From the NCBI GenBank assembly GCA_029215795.1, contig JARDYH010000002.1, positions 294,841,973 to 294,905,972 of the forward strand: a stretch of 64,000 nt of DNA, written 5' to 3'. The position numbers and the translations under genes are program-made. The notes beneath the pieces are model-generated. The model searched no databases, was not told the origin of the DNA, and saw nothing but the letters and a program-made list of their open reading frames with translations. The DNA comes from Anniella stebbinsi (lineage: Eukaryota > Chordata > Lepidosauria > Squamata > Anniellidae). Below, one piece after another: positions 1 through 10,702 of this stretch; the first letter of the stretch is position 1; the number at the start of each line of letters is the position of its first letter.

Positions 1-2663
1 CTTGAGCTTATCCATATGGTATGCCCAGACAACAAGGACACACAGAAGTATCCATGATGACTGGCCCATAACCATTAAGCTTCCTTCCCGTGGAGCCTTG
101 CTATGAGCCTGACTATCTTTGGGAAGAGATTGTGTTTGGGATGACTTCTAACTAGGTCAGAGTCAAATTCCAATTTGTTATTTCGTTGTAATTATTACGA
201 CCAGAATTAATTTGATGGGATAGAATGGCAGTTCAAAATTAAACACCTCTTTAATTTTTAGTTGTGTGAAAATTTTATTATGTGCTTCATTTGTTGGTTT
301 TTTTCTCTCTCACACACTTTTTACTGGTTTGAAGTTTGTAAATCTGTAGAACACAGTGTATTTCCAGTTATAATTTTATTGGTGTCATTGAATGTTGAGC
401 CATAGGACATAAACCTTGAAAGCTGTCATCCTCCGCAGTTAGGACAAAGCATTCCTCTAATGTGGTCAATGTTCTACACATCCTTTTAAAAAGTCTTAGC
501 CCTATGTAGCATCTTACCTGACTAGGAAGCCTGAACACTTTTTGTAAACAATACTAAAAGAAAAACGTATTATGTTGTAAATTAGTATTAAGATTTCTGT
601 ATTTTTTGGCATCTAATGCTGAAATCATTTGTTTTCCTGTCTTCAAAGGGTTTTATCTTTGTGAGCTGAGCATGAAAGAACACAACAAAATATATGAAAC
701 AATGGTTACTCCGTAAACATTATTCGTCAAAACTTGGTGAATTGGTGTGTCAGGCCCTACAGCCATGACTTCAACCAAAGCAGCATGGTCTTGGCTATGG
801 TGCTTCTGTGAATCGGATGATTTGCCACTTGTGTGTGTTTGTTTTTTTCACATGAGACCTAAATGGCAAAATTTTATGCATTGGGTGTCATCTTATGTAT
901 CAAATTTGTTTCCTGGGAAACTTGCTCTATTAAAGTATTTTTAGACAAATGTTTTGGTTCTGAGTTTGCCATTTGTTAAAATTTGTGTTTACTGACAATG
1001 CAGTTGAGAGAGAGAGAGAAATCATAGTGGCATTGGCATGGACACTTGGTCAATTCCAGTGTTGGCAGTCCTTATACTGAGTGCAGAACTTTCTAAGGAA
1101 AATGGCATCTGCCTTTTTGGAGGACCCTTCTGCAACTGGGTTAATCTGAGTCTGCGGTCTCGCATCTGTTGTACTCATGCTTACAAATAATTATGATGGG
1201 ATTTATTTGTGGATATGGGAGTTGTAGCTGGTTCAAACTCGGCGATGCAGTGACGTGAGCAAATTCTCAGAATCAGTCTCTACTATTAAAAAATGGGGAC
1301 ATACAATTGCCTATGTCTCTGGCTTTTGAGGATGAACAAGAGCTATGAAAAGTGTTTTGCACATAGAACCTTTTGGTCTGCATTTCTGGAGCCATCCCTC
1401 CCTTTTTTCTTTTTCTTTTTGGTCTGCCTGATAGAATAATGATAGTTGACATTACCTCTGGTGACAGAGTAGCAGCTCATATTTAGAACATCACAAAAAG
1501 GGTTGTGTTCTAGACATTTCACTGCCCAGTAGTCTGCTCATGTATTTTCTTTCCTATGTAGGAATCCTCACAATGGCTAATACTTGTATGGGATTGCTTT
1601 GTGTTTTGTTGGTGTGTTGCCTAAAAATGTGTAGCAAGAAACCTTATTTTCAAATTACTTGTTTAAAAATTCTCATCAATCTGGATAGATCAGGATGGCT
1701 TTTCTTCCCTACTCCAGCTCCCCCACCCCATTCCCCCAATGCACAATAATGATATAGCCACAAAACTGCTGCTGATGTTCTGCTGCTGGATAACCCACTC
1801 TAATGTAATGTGCAAAAGCATTGGCTTTCTAGAATCTATAATGTGACACAAGCTAAGCTTCAGAAACATAAAATGTGAGTTTTCTTTTATTGACAAATGA
1901 CAGTGTCAACAGATCTAAGGTAAATGAGTGGGCTGGTGATCTAAGCAGGCACTTTGCTGTATCTGAGGCTGTCATCTCATCTTCTGATTTCTTTGTCCTT
2001 CTGGGATATTTCTTGGCTGTGATAGGGGCTCACAAGAAAGAAGAGAACAAGTGATCAACCCTTATTGCTTTTATTGCTAAACTGTTAATCCAAACCTTGC
2101 TTGGCATGGCAGCATTGGACTTTTTTTTTAAACTAGATGCATGGTGCTGTCAGTGTAGTCAGTGTACAGGCAAGCAGGTAACATGCTGTTTTGATCGACT
2201 TTGACAATGACGTGCTAAGCTTTGCAGCTAAGTTTTGATTTGTGCCTAGAGTAGGAAAAGACTGGGCTACCTATGTACATGATATAAGCTAAGCAAAAGC
2301 TAGAGAATTCTCAATGCCTTACAAACAAATGAGAAAACCAGCCTGCGCTCTCCATGGGCTGCCACCGAAAACTGTTTGGAAGCTATAACTTATTACAAAC
2401 GCAGGATCCATGCTGCTTAAAGATCTGCACTTGTTTTCCAGGTACTGTTCTAAGGACTGGTCATGACCTTTAAAATGGATAAAACTATATAGCAAGCTGG
2501 TTTGGATGTAAGCTGTTGGACATGCTGTTCCCATTTCCCTTGCGTGTGTGAACAATTATCAAAAGAAGTCTTCCTCTGGGCATCCGTCCCTTCTATCAGA
2601 GGCTAGTCAGGTGGTAACCATATATGGGTCTTTTCTCTTGGGGCAGCCAGACTTGAATTCCCT
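1..2663. other. Unassigned AT-rich sequence, no feature recognised
   Basis: I find no repeat family, exon or RNA gene here on either strand. The open frames present are short (under 80 codons), low in complexity and lack recognisable domains, so I treat them as chance. It reads like intronic or intergenic vertebrate sequence. An old diverged repeat could be hidden here. Confidence 0.4.
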
Positions 2664-2666
2664 CCC

Positions 2667-2697
<31 letters not shown>

Positions 2698-2709
2698 GTT
2701 ATTATTATT
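2667..2709. repeat. (ATT)n tail of the L2-type LINE
   Basis: An imperfect ATT trinucleotide run. On the minus strand it is the AAT-type tail that follows the LINE 3' UTR, so it is part of the retrotransposon and not an independent microsatellite. Confidence 0.85.
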
Positions 2710-3095
2710 TACATTTAAAAACCACCCCATAGTCGAAGCTCTCTGGGCGGTTTACAAAGATTAAAACATTGAACATTAAAAATCAATATACAAAATTTAG
2801 AACCACAAAAAGCATAAAAACAGACTACATAACAACTATCCTGGGGTCAGTTAAAAAACTCAAAATATGCTGTTAAATGCCTTGGAGTTGATAAAAGTTG
2901 ACCTGGCGCCGAAAATATAACAATGTTGGCACCAGGCGAGCCTCATGGGGGAGATGGTTCCATAATTGGGGGGTGCACTACTGAAAAGGCCCTCTTTCTT
3001 GTTGCCATCCTCCGAGCTTCCCTCGGAGTAGGCACCCGGAGGAGGACCTTAGAAGTTGAGCATAGTGGATGGGTAGGTTCATGTCAGGAGAGGCG

Positions 3096-4101
3096 TTACA
3101 TCAGGTATTTTGGTCCCAAGCCATGTAAGGCTTTATAGGTTAAAACCAGCACCTTGAATCGGGCTTGGAAACGTACAGGCAGCCAATGTAAGCAAGCCTT
3201 ACATTGAACCTTATATTTGAACCTTCTGGTTCCTGATATCAATCTAGCCGCTGCATTTTGCACAAGCTGCAGCTTCCAAACCGTCTTCAAAGGCAGCCCC
3301 ACATAGACCATGTTGCAGTAATCTAACTTGGAGGTTACCAGAGCATAGACAACTGAAGCCAGGTTATCCCTGTCCAGATAAGGGCATAGCTGGGCCACCA
3401 ACCGAAGTTGATAGAAGGCTCTCCATGCCACCAAGGCCACCTGAGCCTCAAGTGACAGAGAAGGTTCTAGGATAACCCCCAAGCTACAAACCTGCTCCTT
3501 CAGGGGGAGTGCAGCCCCATCCAGAACAGGTTGAACACCCTCTATCCGGTCAGAAGAACCACCCACTAACAGCATCTCAGTCTCGTCTGGATTGCGTTTC
3601 AGTTTATTAGCCTTCATCCAGTCTATTGTTGCACCGGTTTAGCATATCCACAACCTCACCCGATGAAGAGAGGAGAAATAGAGCTGCATGTCATCAGCGT
3701 ACTGATGACAACACACTCCAAAACTCTGGATGACTGCACCCAGTGGTTTCAGCATGGGGGATAAGACTAACCCCTGCAGAACCCCATACTGGAGAATCCA
3801 TGGGTCTGAGCAATGTCTCCCAAGCACCACTTTCTGGAGCCAACCCGCCAAATAGGAGCAGTACCTCCCACTCCCAACTCAGCAGTCGTGCCAGAAGGAT
3901 ACCATGGTTAATAGTATCAAAAGCTGCTGAAAGATAGCGGAGAATCAACAGAGTCACACTCCTCCTGTCTTTCTCTTGACATAGGTCATCATACAGGGTT
4001 ACCAAGACTGTTTCCGTACTAAAACCAGGCTTGAAATCTGACTGAAATAGATCCAGATAACCAGTCTCATCCAAGAGTGTCTGGAGCTGGTCCGCAACCA
4101 T
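3096..4101 (-). pseudogene. L2-type LINE reverse transcriptase remnant
   Basis: The RT domain is split over three frames. 3694-4101 holds the N-terminal RT part, with an AFDTINHGILL-like motif. 3639-3851 holds the catalytic YADDMQLYFS box. 3096-3617 holds the thumb and C-terminal part, with SKLDYCNMVYVGLPLKT and LHWLPV, which are hallmark motifs of L2/CR1-type LINE proteins. The catalytic Asp pair of the YADD box is still visible, but frameshifts between the blocks prevent a continuous product. The protein would prime reverse transcription on nicked target DNA. Confidence 0.88.
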
Positions 4102-4211
4102 TCACTCAAGGAACTGGCCCAGGAATGGAACATTTACCACCGGCCTGTAGTTATTAAGATGTTCCAGGTCCAGGGAAGATTTCTTCAGGAGTGGTCTCAC
4201 TACCACCTGTT

Positions 4212-4946
4212 TCAGACTGCTGGGACCACTCCCTCTCGCAGAGAGGCATTAATCACTTCCCTGGCCCAGCCGGCTGTTCCATCTCTGCTAGCTTTTATTA
4301 GCCAATTGGGGCAAGGATCCAATGCAGAGGTGGTTGCATGAAGCTGTCCAAGCACCTTGTCAACATCCCCAAGCTGTACCAATTGAAACTCATCTAAGAA
4401 AACAGGACAAGGTTGTGTTCTGGATACCTCGCTTGATTCACCTGCTATAACACTGGAGTCTAAGTCCTGGGGGATGCCAAAGATTTTATTCTGGAAGTGC
4501 CTAGCAAATTCATTACAGCATGCCTCAGATGGTTCTACCATGTCCATGAGGCTGGCATGTAATAGCCCTGAAAAGCTTTGCTGGGCGTCAGATCGATGAT
4601 TTGATAGGGGCAGCAAGGGTTTTGTTTTGTTTTGTTTTGCTGCTGCCCTCCCTGCCCCTGAAAGTACCTTACTATAGGCACTTACCAGGCATCCACTAGA
4701 AGTTTGTCTCCTATTTTGTTTCATTGCTCTCAACTCTGGGGTATACCATGGAGCCATATGAGCTCTACTCAGGAGAGGGTGCTCAGGAGCAATCATGCCA
4801 ACCGCCTGGGTCATTTCTTCATTCCACAGATCAACCAGGGTTTCAACAGGAGTGCCAGCCCTATCAGCTGGAAAACTCCCCAGAGCCTTTGGAAACCATC
4901 TGGATTCATTAGTCTTGGCGGCAGACCATCTTAATAGGTCCCCCAC
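4212..4946 (-). pseudogene. L2-type LINE linker between endonuclease and RT
   Basis: An open frame of 244 codons whose middle contains HMAPWYTPELRAMKQNRRQ, the stretch that follows the endonuclease in L2/CR1-type LINE ORF2. It sits exactly between the endonuclease and RT blocks of the same element and in the same orientation. It has no independent function. Confidence 0.75.
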
Positions 4947-5136
4947 CCTTGCAGAGGGGAAAAGCTGCTGCAGGTCTAAACCTCAGCAAGCAGTGATTTG
5001 ATCATGACAACAGGGACTGATGTGAAGTCCCCCACTTTCAGATCACCATCTCCATGTACAATTGTGAAAAGCAGGTCTAGTGTATGCCCTGCTACATGTG
5101 TTGGGCCAATGGCATGTTGGGATAGTCCCATGGTTG

Positions 5137-5671
5137 TTATTGAGACCATGAAATCCTGAGCTGACCCGGATAAGGTGCCCTCAGCGTGAATGTTGACATC
5201 CCCAGAACCAACACTTTGGGGGATCTCAGCAGTTCACCCCAGACCAACGCCATCAGCTCACCTAAGGAGTCTATTGAACAGCAGCAGATTAGGGAATCCC
5301 TAATGTGTCCTGCTGACCAAACACAAGGTGCAAATTTTCCAGACCAGTAGTCACATGGACAGGGAGCTTGCAAAGGGAGATGGAGTTCCTATAGACCACA
5401 GCACCCCCTCTCCCTGGCCCTCAGGTCTACCCTAATGGTGAACCAAGTGCCCCGGTGGGCATAGCTGGGAGAGACTGACTCCTCCCTGCTCACCCACCCA
5501 GGTCTCAGTTATACATGCCAGGTCGGCTGCCTCATCCACAGTTAAGTCATGGATGAAGGAGGTCTTATTATGCACCGATCTGGCATTTAAAAGCAACATC
5601 CGCAGGCCTGAGGGCTGGCTGATAGGGCAACGAAAAGACCTGCGGTTGTGGGGAGGATTGAAACACGGCAA
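5137..5671 (-). pseudogene. L2-type LINE APE endonuclease remnant
   Basis: The frame at 5432-5671 encodes LNARSVHNKTSFIHDL followed by LACITETWVGEQGG. This is the N-terminal signature of LINE apurinic-type endonucleases, and the Glu of the ITET motif is the metal-binding residue. A frameshift near 5400 leads into 5137-5373, which continues the domain weakly. In a live element this enzyme nicks the target strand. Confidence 0.82.
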
Positions 5672-5780
5672 GTCCTCACAATGCCATGTCTCCCTCTGCC
5701 CATCACTACATTGATTGAGGCCCCCTCAAATCCCCCCCCCCACACACACACTTGGCTCTGTATCCTCTCTCCCAGGCACA

Positions 5781-6041
5781 TAGCTCAGGACCCTGTAAAA
5801 AGCCAGGCCCGGGGGGGGGGGGGAAGTCCCTCCTGCAGCAGGCACTGGCTTTACCAGGACACCTCAGCCAGCCAGTTTATGTATCCTCTCCAGGGAGGGG
5901 ACAGGTGGCGGATGTCTGTAGCAGCCAGCTGAGTACCTGGGGGCCTCGTCCTGCAGGGCGTGGCAGTCTACAGAGCAGGTCAGAAAAAAGAGGTGGCAAC
6001 CCTAATTCAGTATCACAAAAGTGGTTGAAAACTACAACTGC
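5781..6041. other. Unassigned stretch with G homopolymer
   Basis: Contains a run of about 14 G at 5811-5824. No domain or repeat family is recognised. It may be the eroded 5' region of the L2-type LINE that ends to its left. Confidence 0.35.
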
Positions 6042-6294
6042 ATAAATGGCCTCTCAAAATTCTCCAACCTATCTGTGAGCAGAGAAACTGAGAGAACACT
6101 TTTACTGAATTTCTCCAAGGGGATGTAAAATTCCTCAACAGTTTCTTGGAATGGGGCTTGCCATTCACAGTGGCTGTAGCACAGCTTTCTTTTATTCTCT
6201 AAGGTTTTCTGTTTGCTTTTTTTTTTGCACTGCCACCATTTTCTGGGTGTTTTTGAACTAATCTTATTGTGAGGTGGATGAGGGTGCTGTGTGT
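6042..6294 (+). repeat. Dispersed repeat, copy A (pairs with 18367-18690)
   Basis: AATGGCCTCTCAAAATTCTC and the following roughly 250 bases match 18382-18690 in the same orientation, including the shared segments CAGAGAAA, TAGCGCAGCTT-like and GAAGGTGCTGTG-like. This copy is cut at 6294 by the GATC-rich hAT element. The other copy runs on without a break there, which helps fix the insertion point. The 18.4-kb copy begins TAGAGCTGTGCACAAA, which resembles a hAT terminus, so this may itself be a hAT MITE family. Confidence 0.7.
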
Positions 6295-6557
6295 TAGGGG
6301 TGTGCACCGGATCGGGTCCGATCCACGATCCAGACCCGATCTGGCCGAAATCGGATAAAATTATCCGATTCAGATCCCCGCAGTTGGATCATCCAATCTT
6401 ATCCGATCCTAAAGGACCCAATCCGAATCGGAAAAGATCGGAGAATCGGACCTCGGACCTCCTTCCCCCTCCCCCCACTCGCGCTCCTTACCTGCTGCCT
6501 CCTCGCTGCTGTCCACTGCCACCAGCTGCTTCCGTACTACTGAGAAACAGGCCACTT
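6295..6557 (+). mobile_element. GATC-rich hAT-type MITE, truncated copy
   Basis: Starts TAGGGGTGTGCACCGGATCG, the terminus shared with the full copies at 22693, 33812 and 45272. It then shows the GATC-rich subterminal block and a CTTACCTGCTGCCTCCTCGC module, and breaks off within the ACTACTGAGAAACAGGCC hairpin module at about 6557. No second terminus follows, so only about a quarter of an element is present. Confidence 0.8.
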
Positions 6558-6743
6558 TCCTTCTTAAACCCCAGGTTATTTCTGTCCTGACTATGAAGAA
6601 ATGTGCAAATTTTAGTAAATTCTTATAAAAACAAGATTCTCACCCATCGTTACCTGTTACCTCGTCATGTATCAATAGGGCATCATCAGAACATATGTTC
6701 CTACTATGTATTGTCATAAAATTGACCAGGATATAAAATTTTA

Positions 6744-9282
6744 TCTCTACCTATAAAGCAGAAAGTATGTATGCATCACATATTTCCGAAAGTTTTACCC
6801 ACTTCCAGACGAGTTAGAAACTTGACACAATAGCTGAATTCGGACAACACAATAGTCAATGGTGGGGTAATAATCAACTTTACAGTTGTTCATCTAGGGG
6901 GTACTCCCCACACAACATGGTAATAAATAATCAACCATGGTGTGGATTGGGATCAGCACTGAGTTGACTATGGCAGCATTCGGACGACATGATAGTCAAT
7001 ACAACTGATGATTGTTTTCCCCCACCCAGTTGCTTAATGTGTCATCCGAATTCAGCCAATGACACAGTGATAGGTCTGGCTGTACAATGTACCAGAAAAA
7101 TCTAAAAACATGAATTTTGGGGGTTTAAATATTTTTAAAGGATTTAATACAAACCAAGGCTTATGCCTACAACTCCCAGCATGCCTTGGGCGGAACTCCC
7201 AACATGCCTTGAGCAGGAAGCCAGACTTACTGGCCTTTGGCGGCCATTGTGAGTGCACAGGCAGGTGGCTGCTGTGTGTCTTTCACAACCTGACACCTAA
7301 GGTTGGTCTTGAACAGTCAACCCAATTCCGCATAAAAGTAAGCAACCCACATAAATGGGTCCATTTGCGATGCCTCCTCCAGCCTTCTGTGTGGTTTTAA
7401 AATCATGACTAGATACAACAGCATGGCTTTGAGGAGCCAAACGTGCCCAGAAACAGACCCGACAAAGTGGGGTGGAAGTGCCTGGTCCAGCCCCAGCCTT
7501 TCAGTACAGGCTCCAGATGGAGCACTTGGTGGGTGGGAAGTGCAGGACGAGGCAATCCCAGCAGGATTGGCAGGAGTTGGGCATGTCCACTGACAGCTGC
7601 TTATATCCCCTCCTTGGTGATGCTACTCCTTCACACTCTATCAAGGAGCAGCATTGGCAACAGGAGGATGTTTCAGAGGATGTGGGCACCTGTGGGCTGC
7701 CAAATGCATGCTGGGAGGTGTAGTACTGGTATGTAGAGTGGCTGATTTTAAATAAAGTAGGGGTGAGCAAACCAGGTCACTATCTCTCAGTCCTAACTCA
7801 GCCCCCACTTTCCTGACCTCTCACTAACTGTCTTTGTTCTCCTTCTAACTGACTTTCCCCAGCTGTCAATCCCCCCTCCCCCCCTTCACCATTCCATTCT
7901 AGCCTCAGCTATCAGTCATTCCTCCATTCACTCTTTTGTTTCAATAATAAAGTCAGGCTTTTACATAAAAATCATAAACTTTATCCAGTAATTCTTGCAT
8001 CTGTCTTGGAATGTTGTGGTTTAGTTGTAACGGGGAAAAACCCGCAGCATAAAAAATCTCATCAAGTTAAAAGGCCCTGGAAAATATATATATTTTTAAA
8101 AAAATCACTTGGCACTTAAAAGCCATTAATGCAGTCACCAGGCCAGCCCGCCTGGGGAAAAGAAATCCTTAAGCAGAGTGCCACAACCAAGAAGGCCCGC
8201 TCTCCCATGACACCTCAGATGTATTCAACGATTAGCGTTATTCAGAGAGTTAGGCTTGCGCCTACAACTCCCAGCATGCCTTGGGCAGGAGGGAAGACTT
8301 ATCGCGCTTTGGCGGCCATCATCTGGAAGTGGCTCACCATTCTGGACCTCAAAGGAGAGTGCCTGGGCTGCCTTGGTAACTAGGCACCATCAGGAGCAGA
8401 AGGGCAGGTCACAGCTCTGGGCCTGTCATCGATGGCAATGGTCAAGCTACCCGTGAGTCAGGCAGCCAGCTCCCTCAGTATAGTGTAGACTGGATCTGCC
8501 AGACTTCACTTCCCATGAGCTACAGCAGCAGGACTCCCATTGGGCAAGTCGGGCACCACAACAAAAGGCATGCTGGGAATTGTAGTTTTTGTTTTCTGTG
8601 GGGGACAAGGAAAATCATGGTGACAGCTTCAAGGTGCCCTGGCCATGTGTTGAGGGTGAGGGGTTGAGGGAGAAACTAATTTAATTTGTTTTAAAGTTAC
8701 CTCACAGGCCTAGGACTGCCCTACCTTACAGGGTTGTCTTGAAGGTGAGAGAGAAAAAAAAGAAATGAATTTAATTTGTTTAAAAGTTAACTCACAGGCC
8801 TAGCACTGGCCTGTGTTCTGGCTACTTTCCTTTTTTAATAATAATAACATCAGAGCATATGCATACAATAGTTCCCCACATCCACTGAGATTCGCTTCCC
8901 TACTATATTTTATCCAGATATCTGGGCAATGCCGGGTATATTTTGAAAACATATTTTTAGGTTTGCCACTTTTTTAGCTGGTAGAAAGGGTGTTGTGTGT
9001 CCTGATTGTGTTTGAAGTTTAGACGGCTGCTCTGGCCAAAGTACGACGGGAGGTGTAGGCATTTCAGGTAAAACAAAAAATGTGGTTTATCATGAAGCGC
9101 TAATTTAAAATACAGTTCTTATTAACACAATTTTCCTTTGATTCTAACAAGACAATTTACTAACCAACCAACCTCAACCAACCAACCTAAAGATGAATAA
9201 GTTGCAGAGAAATTTATTATTTATCAAATAAATGTTATAAACATTATTCACGGACCTGAGCAACACTGGGCATATCAACTAG
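6744..9282 (+). mobile_element. Non-autonomous Helitron, copy 1
   Basis: The left end reads A|TCTCTACCTATAAAGC followed by AGAAAGTATGTATG, a typical Helitron 5' terminus. The right end has a GC hairpin (CCTGAGCAACACTGGG) followed by CATATCAACTAG|T, so the element begins with TC, ends with CTAG, and sits between host A and T as Helitrons do, without a target duplication. A second hairpin-like stretch (CTGGGCAATGCCGGGTA) at about 8924-8940 may be an older internal 3' end. No Rep/helicase is encoded. Homology with the inverted copy at 15880-17995 runs over most of 7050-8960. It carries several ACTACAACTCCCAGCATGCC-like motifs. Confidence 0.75.
6833..7038. mobile_element. MITE nested in the Helitron
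   Basis: Terminal inverted repeats GCTGAATTCGGACAACACA (left) and the complement of TGTGTCATCCGAATTCAGCC (right) bound about 200 bp that also contains an internal ATTCGGACGACATGATAGTC copy of the terminus. The segment is absent from the second Helitron copy, where ACCCACT joins directly to the GATAGGTCTG sequence, so it is a later insertion. The target duplication is not clear. Confidence 0.68.
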
Positions 9283-9447
9283 TAACAAAAAAAGGGAGTA
9301 GAGGAGCAAAGGAAGTCATAAACAAGGTGAGAGAAGCTCACTCGATAAAGGTGTCACCATTTTGTAGTGGAAGAGTGAATAAAAGCAACAAATTGGAAAA
9401 TGGACACCACAAAGACATGACCTCATCAGCTAAGGTGGCAGGCTATG

Positions 9448-9621
9448 GGCCAAAATAAACATTACTTTACATGCATATCTAGTAGCTCCGTTTCCCCGTC
9501 CCCATTTTTACTCTAGAAGAGGTGCAGGGCCCCCAATCTGGATTGGGACCCTAGCATGGGGGCTTGGGATAGAAAAGCATTTAAAATCTAGATTGGAGCC
9601 CCTCTGGCTACTCTAGAGTCA
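9448..9621 (+). mobile_element. Palindromic MITE fragment (pairs with 25288-25517)
   Basis: ATGGGCCAAAATAAACATTA and CATATCTAGTAGCT correspond to the terminal inverted repeat of the element at 25288-25517. A TTTTTACTCTAGA block corresponds to the inner arm of that element. The right terminus is missing, apparently lost where the GATC-rich hAT fragment begins at about 9622. Confidence 0.55.
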
Positions 9622-9988
9622 AACGGCGCCAACGGATGGAAGTGGACGGCCCCGGGGGGGGGGGGGGTGAGGAGAACAGGGGAGGGGGCTTACCTGCCGG
9701 GGCCGTCCACAGCGGATGGCCCTGGGGGGGAGGGAGTTAGGCCCCTCCTCACCCACCCACCGCCATTTTTTCCTCATAGACTTGCATTGGGGGAAAGCTT
9801 TCCCCCAATGCAAGTCTATGGGGTGGGGGGGGGGGGGGAAATGGCGGCCGATCCAAAAATTGGAAGTTCCTATTTTTGGATCGGGATCGGACCCGATCCG
9901 GTCCGGGGGGCCTCCAATTTTATCCAATCCAGGACAAATTGGAGGTCCCGATCCGGGTCCCGATCCGGGGTGTCCGTGCACACCCCTA
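9622..9988 (-). mobile_element. GATC-rich hAT-type MITE, 3' half
   Basis: Ends GTGCACACCCCTA at 9988, the inverted form of the family terminus. It matches 23440-23794 of the full copy block by block: the GGCCGTCCACAGCGGATGGCC palindrome region, the hairpin ATAGACTTGCATTGGGGGAA/TTCCCCCAATGCAAGTCTAT at about 9775-9822, and the GATCGG subterminal repeats. The left half and left terminus are missing. G homopolymers lie at 9653-9667 and 9826-9837. Confidence 0.82.
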
Positions 9989-10027
9989 ATAACAACAACA
10001 ACAATAGCAGTAGCAGCAACAACATAA
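9989..10027 (+). repeat. (AAC)n-like simple repeat
   Basis: A short imperfect AAC/AGC run immediately after the hAT terminus. No further function is evident. Confidence 0.8.
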
Positions 10028-10081
10028 AGAATAGAACACACACCAAACATACTAACCATTGTACAAAATCTATAGCCGTAA

Positions 10082-10394
10082 AAACCTTCATATAAGAAGG
10101 TCACTGTTAAATTATAATGAATGAAGGGGAAGAGGCAGTACCTACACTGCAGTCTGAATGCAGAAAAAATAAGACTTTGCGGGGTCTAGTGTATAAAATA
10201 AGCCACAACAATGCTGGTAATTGGAAGCTGGAAAACAGAGTCTGATGGAAACGGAATGAGGCGACTGAAAATGAGAGGCAGAGAAGTAATAAAAATGGAT
10301 ACAAGGAAACAGGAGAACGTGATGAAGGTGGACACTTGAACTGGTCTTTCCATTCATTCGTTATAATTTAACAGTGACCTTATCTGAAGGTTCT
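10082..10394. mobile_element. Foldback MITE with about 45-bp arms
   Basis: AAGGTCACTGTTAAATTATA at about 10097-10116 returns as the reverse complement TATAATTTAACAGTGACCTT at about 10362-10381. The pairing extends outward through AACCTTC/GAAGGTT and inward through ATGAATGA/TCATTCGT. The roughly 220-bp spacer has no coding capacity. The superfamily is not identified and no clear target duplication was found. Confidence 0.65.
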
Positions 10395-10563
10395 TATGAC
10401 TGGAGATTTTGTGCAATTGTTAGGATATTTGGTGCATGTTTTAAATTTAGATTTTTGTGCAATATAGACATGTTAAACAAAGTGTTTGTTTTAACCCAAA
10501 TGTCTCCTGGCAGGGTCTTTAGAACTTAGGGAAACCAATGAAATCAATTCTTGCTCTTTGGCA

Positions 10564-10702
10564 GAATCTACACTACTGCTTTAAAATGTTTTATTACAGT
10601 AGTGACAACTGTTGAGGCCCAGGACACACTCCATATACGGTTTTCAAAATGTTTTTAAAGTGTCATATCCTGCTTGGTGTAGATCTGTTCTAAATACACT
10701 TC
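10564..10702 (+). mobile_element. Small MITE, uninterrupted copy
   Basis: AATCTACACTACTGCTTTAA on the left and GGTGTAGATCTG on the right form short inverted ends. The roughly 135-bp body matches, in reverse orientation, the two halves at 63352-63424 and 63809-63890. In the latter a palindromic unit has split the element inside GCCCAGGACACACT, which occurs once here. This copy is therefore the empty-site reference for that insertion. Confidence 0.75.

Larger units (their letters stand above)
2664..5780 (-). mobile_element. L2-clade (CR1/L2-type) LINE, decayed
   Basis: A non-LTR retrotransposon copy lies on the minus strand. Its 3' end is at 2664-2760, where the reverse complement reads a GGGCGGTTTACAAA-like stretch followed by an (AAT)n tail, as in vertebrate L2-type LINEs. 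Going up the coordinates, the fragments appear in the expected reversed order: the C-terminal part of the reverse transcriptase (3096-3617), the catalytic part (3639-4101), the linker (4212-4946) and an APE-type endonuclease (5137-5671). Every domain is interrupted by stops or frameshifts, so the copy is dead. The 5' limit near 5780 is set only by loss of recognisable coding sequence before C and CA runs at 5720-5760. An internal (TTTTG)n run lies at 4619-4640. Confidence 0.85.

Noticed and set aside
747..944. 65-codon open frame near the window start
   Set aside because: Short, without domain or exon signals, and within AT-rich sequence.
3743..3937. Plus-strand frames between 2.9 and 5.0 kb
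   Set aside because: They are antisense shadows of the L2-type LINE, whose minus-strand frames have recognisable domains.
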